DNA of 5,804 nt, from contig QIAI01000483.1 in NCBI GenBank assembly GCA_003224995.1, forward strand, positions 1 to 5,804, written 5' to 3'. The stretch is from Acidobacteriota bacterium (lineage in GTDB: Bacteria; Acidobacteriota; Terriglobia; Terriglobales; Acidobacteriaceae). The position numbers were made by a program, and so were the translations under genes. The notes below the pieces were generated by a model, which was not told the DNA's origin, did not search any database, and was given only the letters and a program-made list of their open reading frames with translations. Shown in pieces: positions 5,566-5,804 of the stretch; position 1 is the first letter of the stretch; each line of letters starts with the position of its first letter.

Positions 5566-5730
5566 ATGCCCGTATACGACTATCTCTGCAACGATTGCCA
5601 CAAGGAATTTGAAAAGGTGCTCAGCTTGAACCAGCACGATCACGATCAGATTCGTTGTCCGCACTGTGGCAGCGGAAACGTCGAGCAGGAAGCAAAATCG
5701 TTCTTCGCTGTAACCTCAAAAAAGAGCTAG
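5566..5730 (+). CDS. FmdB-type zinc-ribbon protein, 54 residues
   Basis: The ATG at 5566 follows GGGAGG (5554-5559) by six bases. The protein begins MPVYDYLCNDCHKEFEKVL, the standard opening of the FmdB regulatory-protein (CxxC_CxxC_SSSS) zinc ribbon. A second knuckle, CPHCGSG, follows at 31-37. The four zinc ligands are Cys8, Cys11, Cys31 and Cys34. Members are usually 55-110 residues; this is a minimal version whose tail after the ribbon is only about 18 residues, ending FFAVTSKKS. FmdB was named from a formamidase gene cluster in Methylophilus and its role as a regulator is not proven; most members have unknown function. It is cytoplasmic, with no signal peptide. It seems to stand alone: repeat clusters flank it on both sides, and no terminator is visible before the window ends. 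Confidence 0.9.
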   Translation: MPVYDYLCNDCHKEFEKVLSLNQHDHDQIRCPHCGSGNVEQEAKSFFAVTSKKS

Positions 5731-5742
5731 AACAACAGCAAC

Positions 5743-5768
5743 CACAAAGGACACGAAGAGCCACAGGA
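5743..5768 (+). repeat. CACAGAGGAC-type repeat cluster, copy C
   Basis: Units CACAAAGGAC (5743-5752), ACGAAGAGC (5753-5761) and CACAGGA (5762-5768) follow the FmdB-like stop by 12 bases, the same distance at which copy A follows the DUF2911 stop. Confidence 0.5.
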
Positions 5769-5785
5769 AGGATTCAACAAGCTAC

Positions 5786-5797
5786 GGGCTTCGGGCT
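5786..5797 (+). repeat. GGGCTTC tandem, copy 2
   Basis: GGGCTTCGGGCT is identical to 3988-3999; here the second 7-base unit is complete (GGGCTTC twice). It lies in the spacer after copy C of the other repeat family, at the right end of the window. Confidence 0.5.
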
Positions 5798-5804
5798 TCA
5801 AGTC

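Noticed and set aside
5437..5664. 75-residue minus-strand frame over the FmdB-like gene
   Set aside because: It is antisense to a clear four-Cys zinc ribbon with a good ribosome site, and part of it is translated repeat.
1..5804. CRISPR array, tRNA, transposase or toxin-antitoxin pair
   Set aside because: No regularly spaced identical repeats, no T-arm-like sequence, and no transposase or toxin motifs were found. The 68-residue/VOC pair does not resemble a known toxin-antitoxin system.

Overview
The window looks like an ordinary piece of a chromosome from a Gram-negative, moderately GC-rich bacterium. The best guess is an Acidobacteriota member (Terriglobia-like). This is an inference from the mix of protein families (secreted acetyl-xylan-esterase-type hydrolase, PA-IL-like domain, SBP56-like propeller, DUF2911, FmdB zinc ribbon), the many signal peptides, an outer-membrane barrel, and gaps filled with degenerate short repeats. 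No mobile element, CRISPR array, rRNA or tRNA was recognised, and there is no convincing sign of a new multi-gene system.

Layout. Positions 1-1029 (minus) hold the N-terminal 343 residues of a secreted alpha/beta hydrolase that runs off the left edge. A 207-bp divergent spacer follows, then a small secreted protein with a PA-IL (LecA)-like domain (1237-1683, plus). It converges on a secreted SBP56/methanethiol-oxidase-like beta-propeller (1736-2881, minus). Upstream of that gene lie an 8-bp inverted repeat and a strong intrinsic terminator. The terminator ends the transcript of an outer-membrane beta-barrel gene (3015-3611, minus, TTG start). About 400 bp without a supported gene come next.

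A compact minus-strand pair follows: an unrecognised 68-residue protein (4423-4629) and, 22 bp downstream, a VOC/glyoxalase-fold protein (4014-4400). The 68-residue gene has a perfect TATAAT exactly six bases before its ATG and no Shine-Dalgarno, so it looks leaderless. Across a divergent spacer full of decayed short repeats lies a secreted DUF2911 protein (4842-5381, plus). A 54-residue FmdB-type zinc-ribbon protein (5566-5730, plus) follows. The gaps after these last two genes carry clusters of a CACAGAGGAC-type repeat with a period of 9-10 bases, in both orientations.

Function. Five of the eight proteins carry export signals, so the theme is cell envelope and periplasm: polysaccharide or ester hydrolysis, possible carbohydrate binding, metal-dependent periplasmic chemistry and a small porin-like barrel. 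The genes alternate in direction and mostly look like independent units; only the 68-residue/VOC pair looks like an operon. The points most worth a second look are the leaderless unit, an apparent internal deletion in the propeller protein, altered ligand positions in the lectin-like domain, and the repeat clusters.
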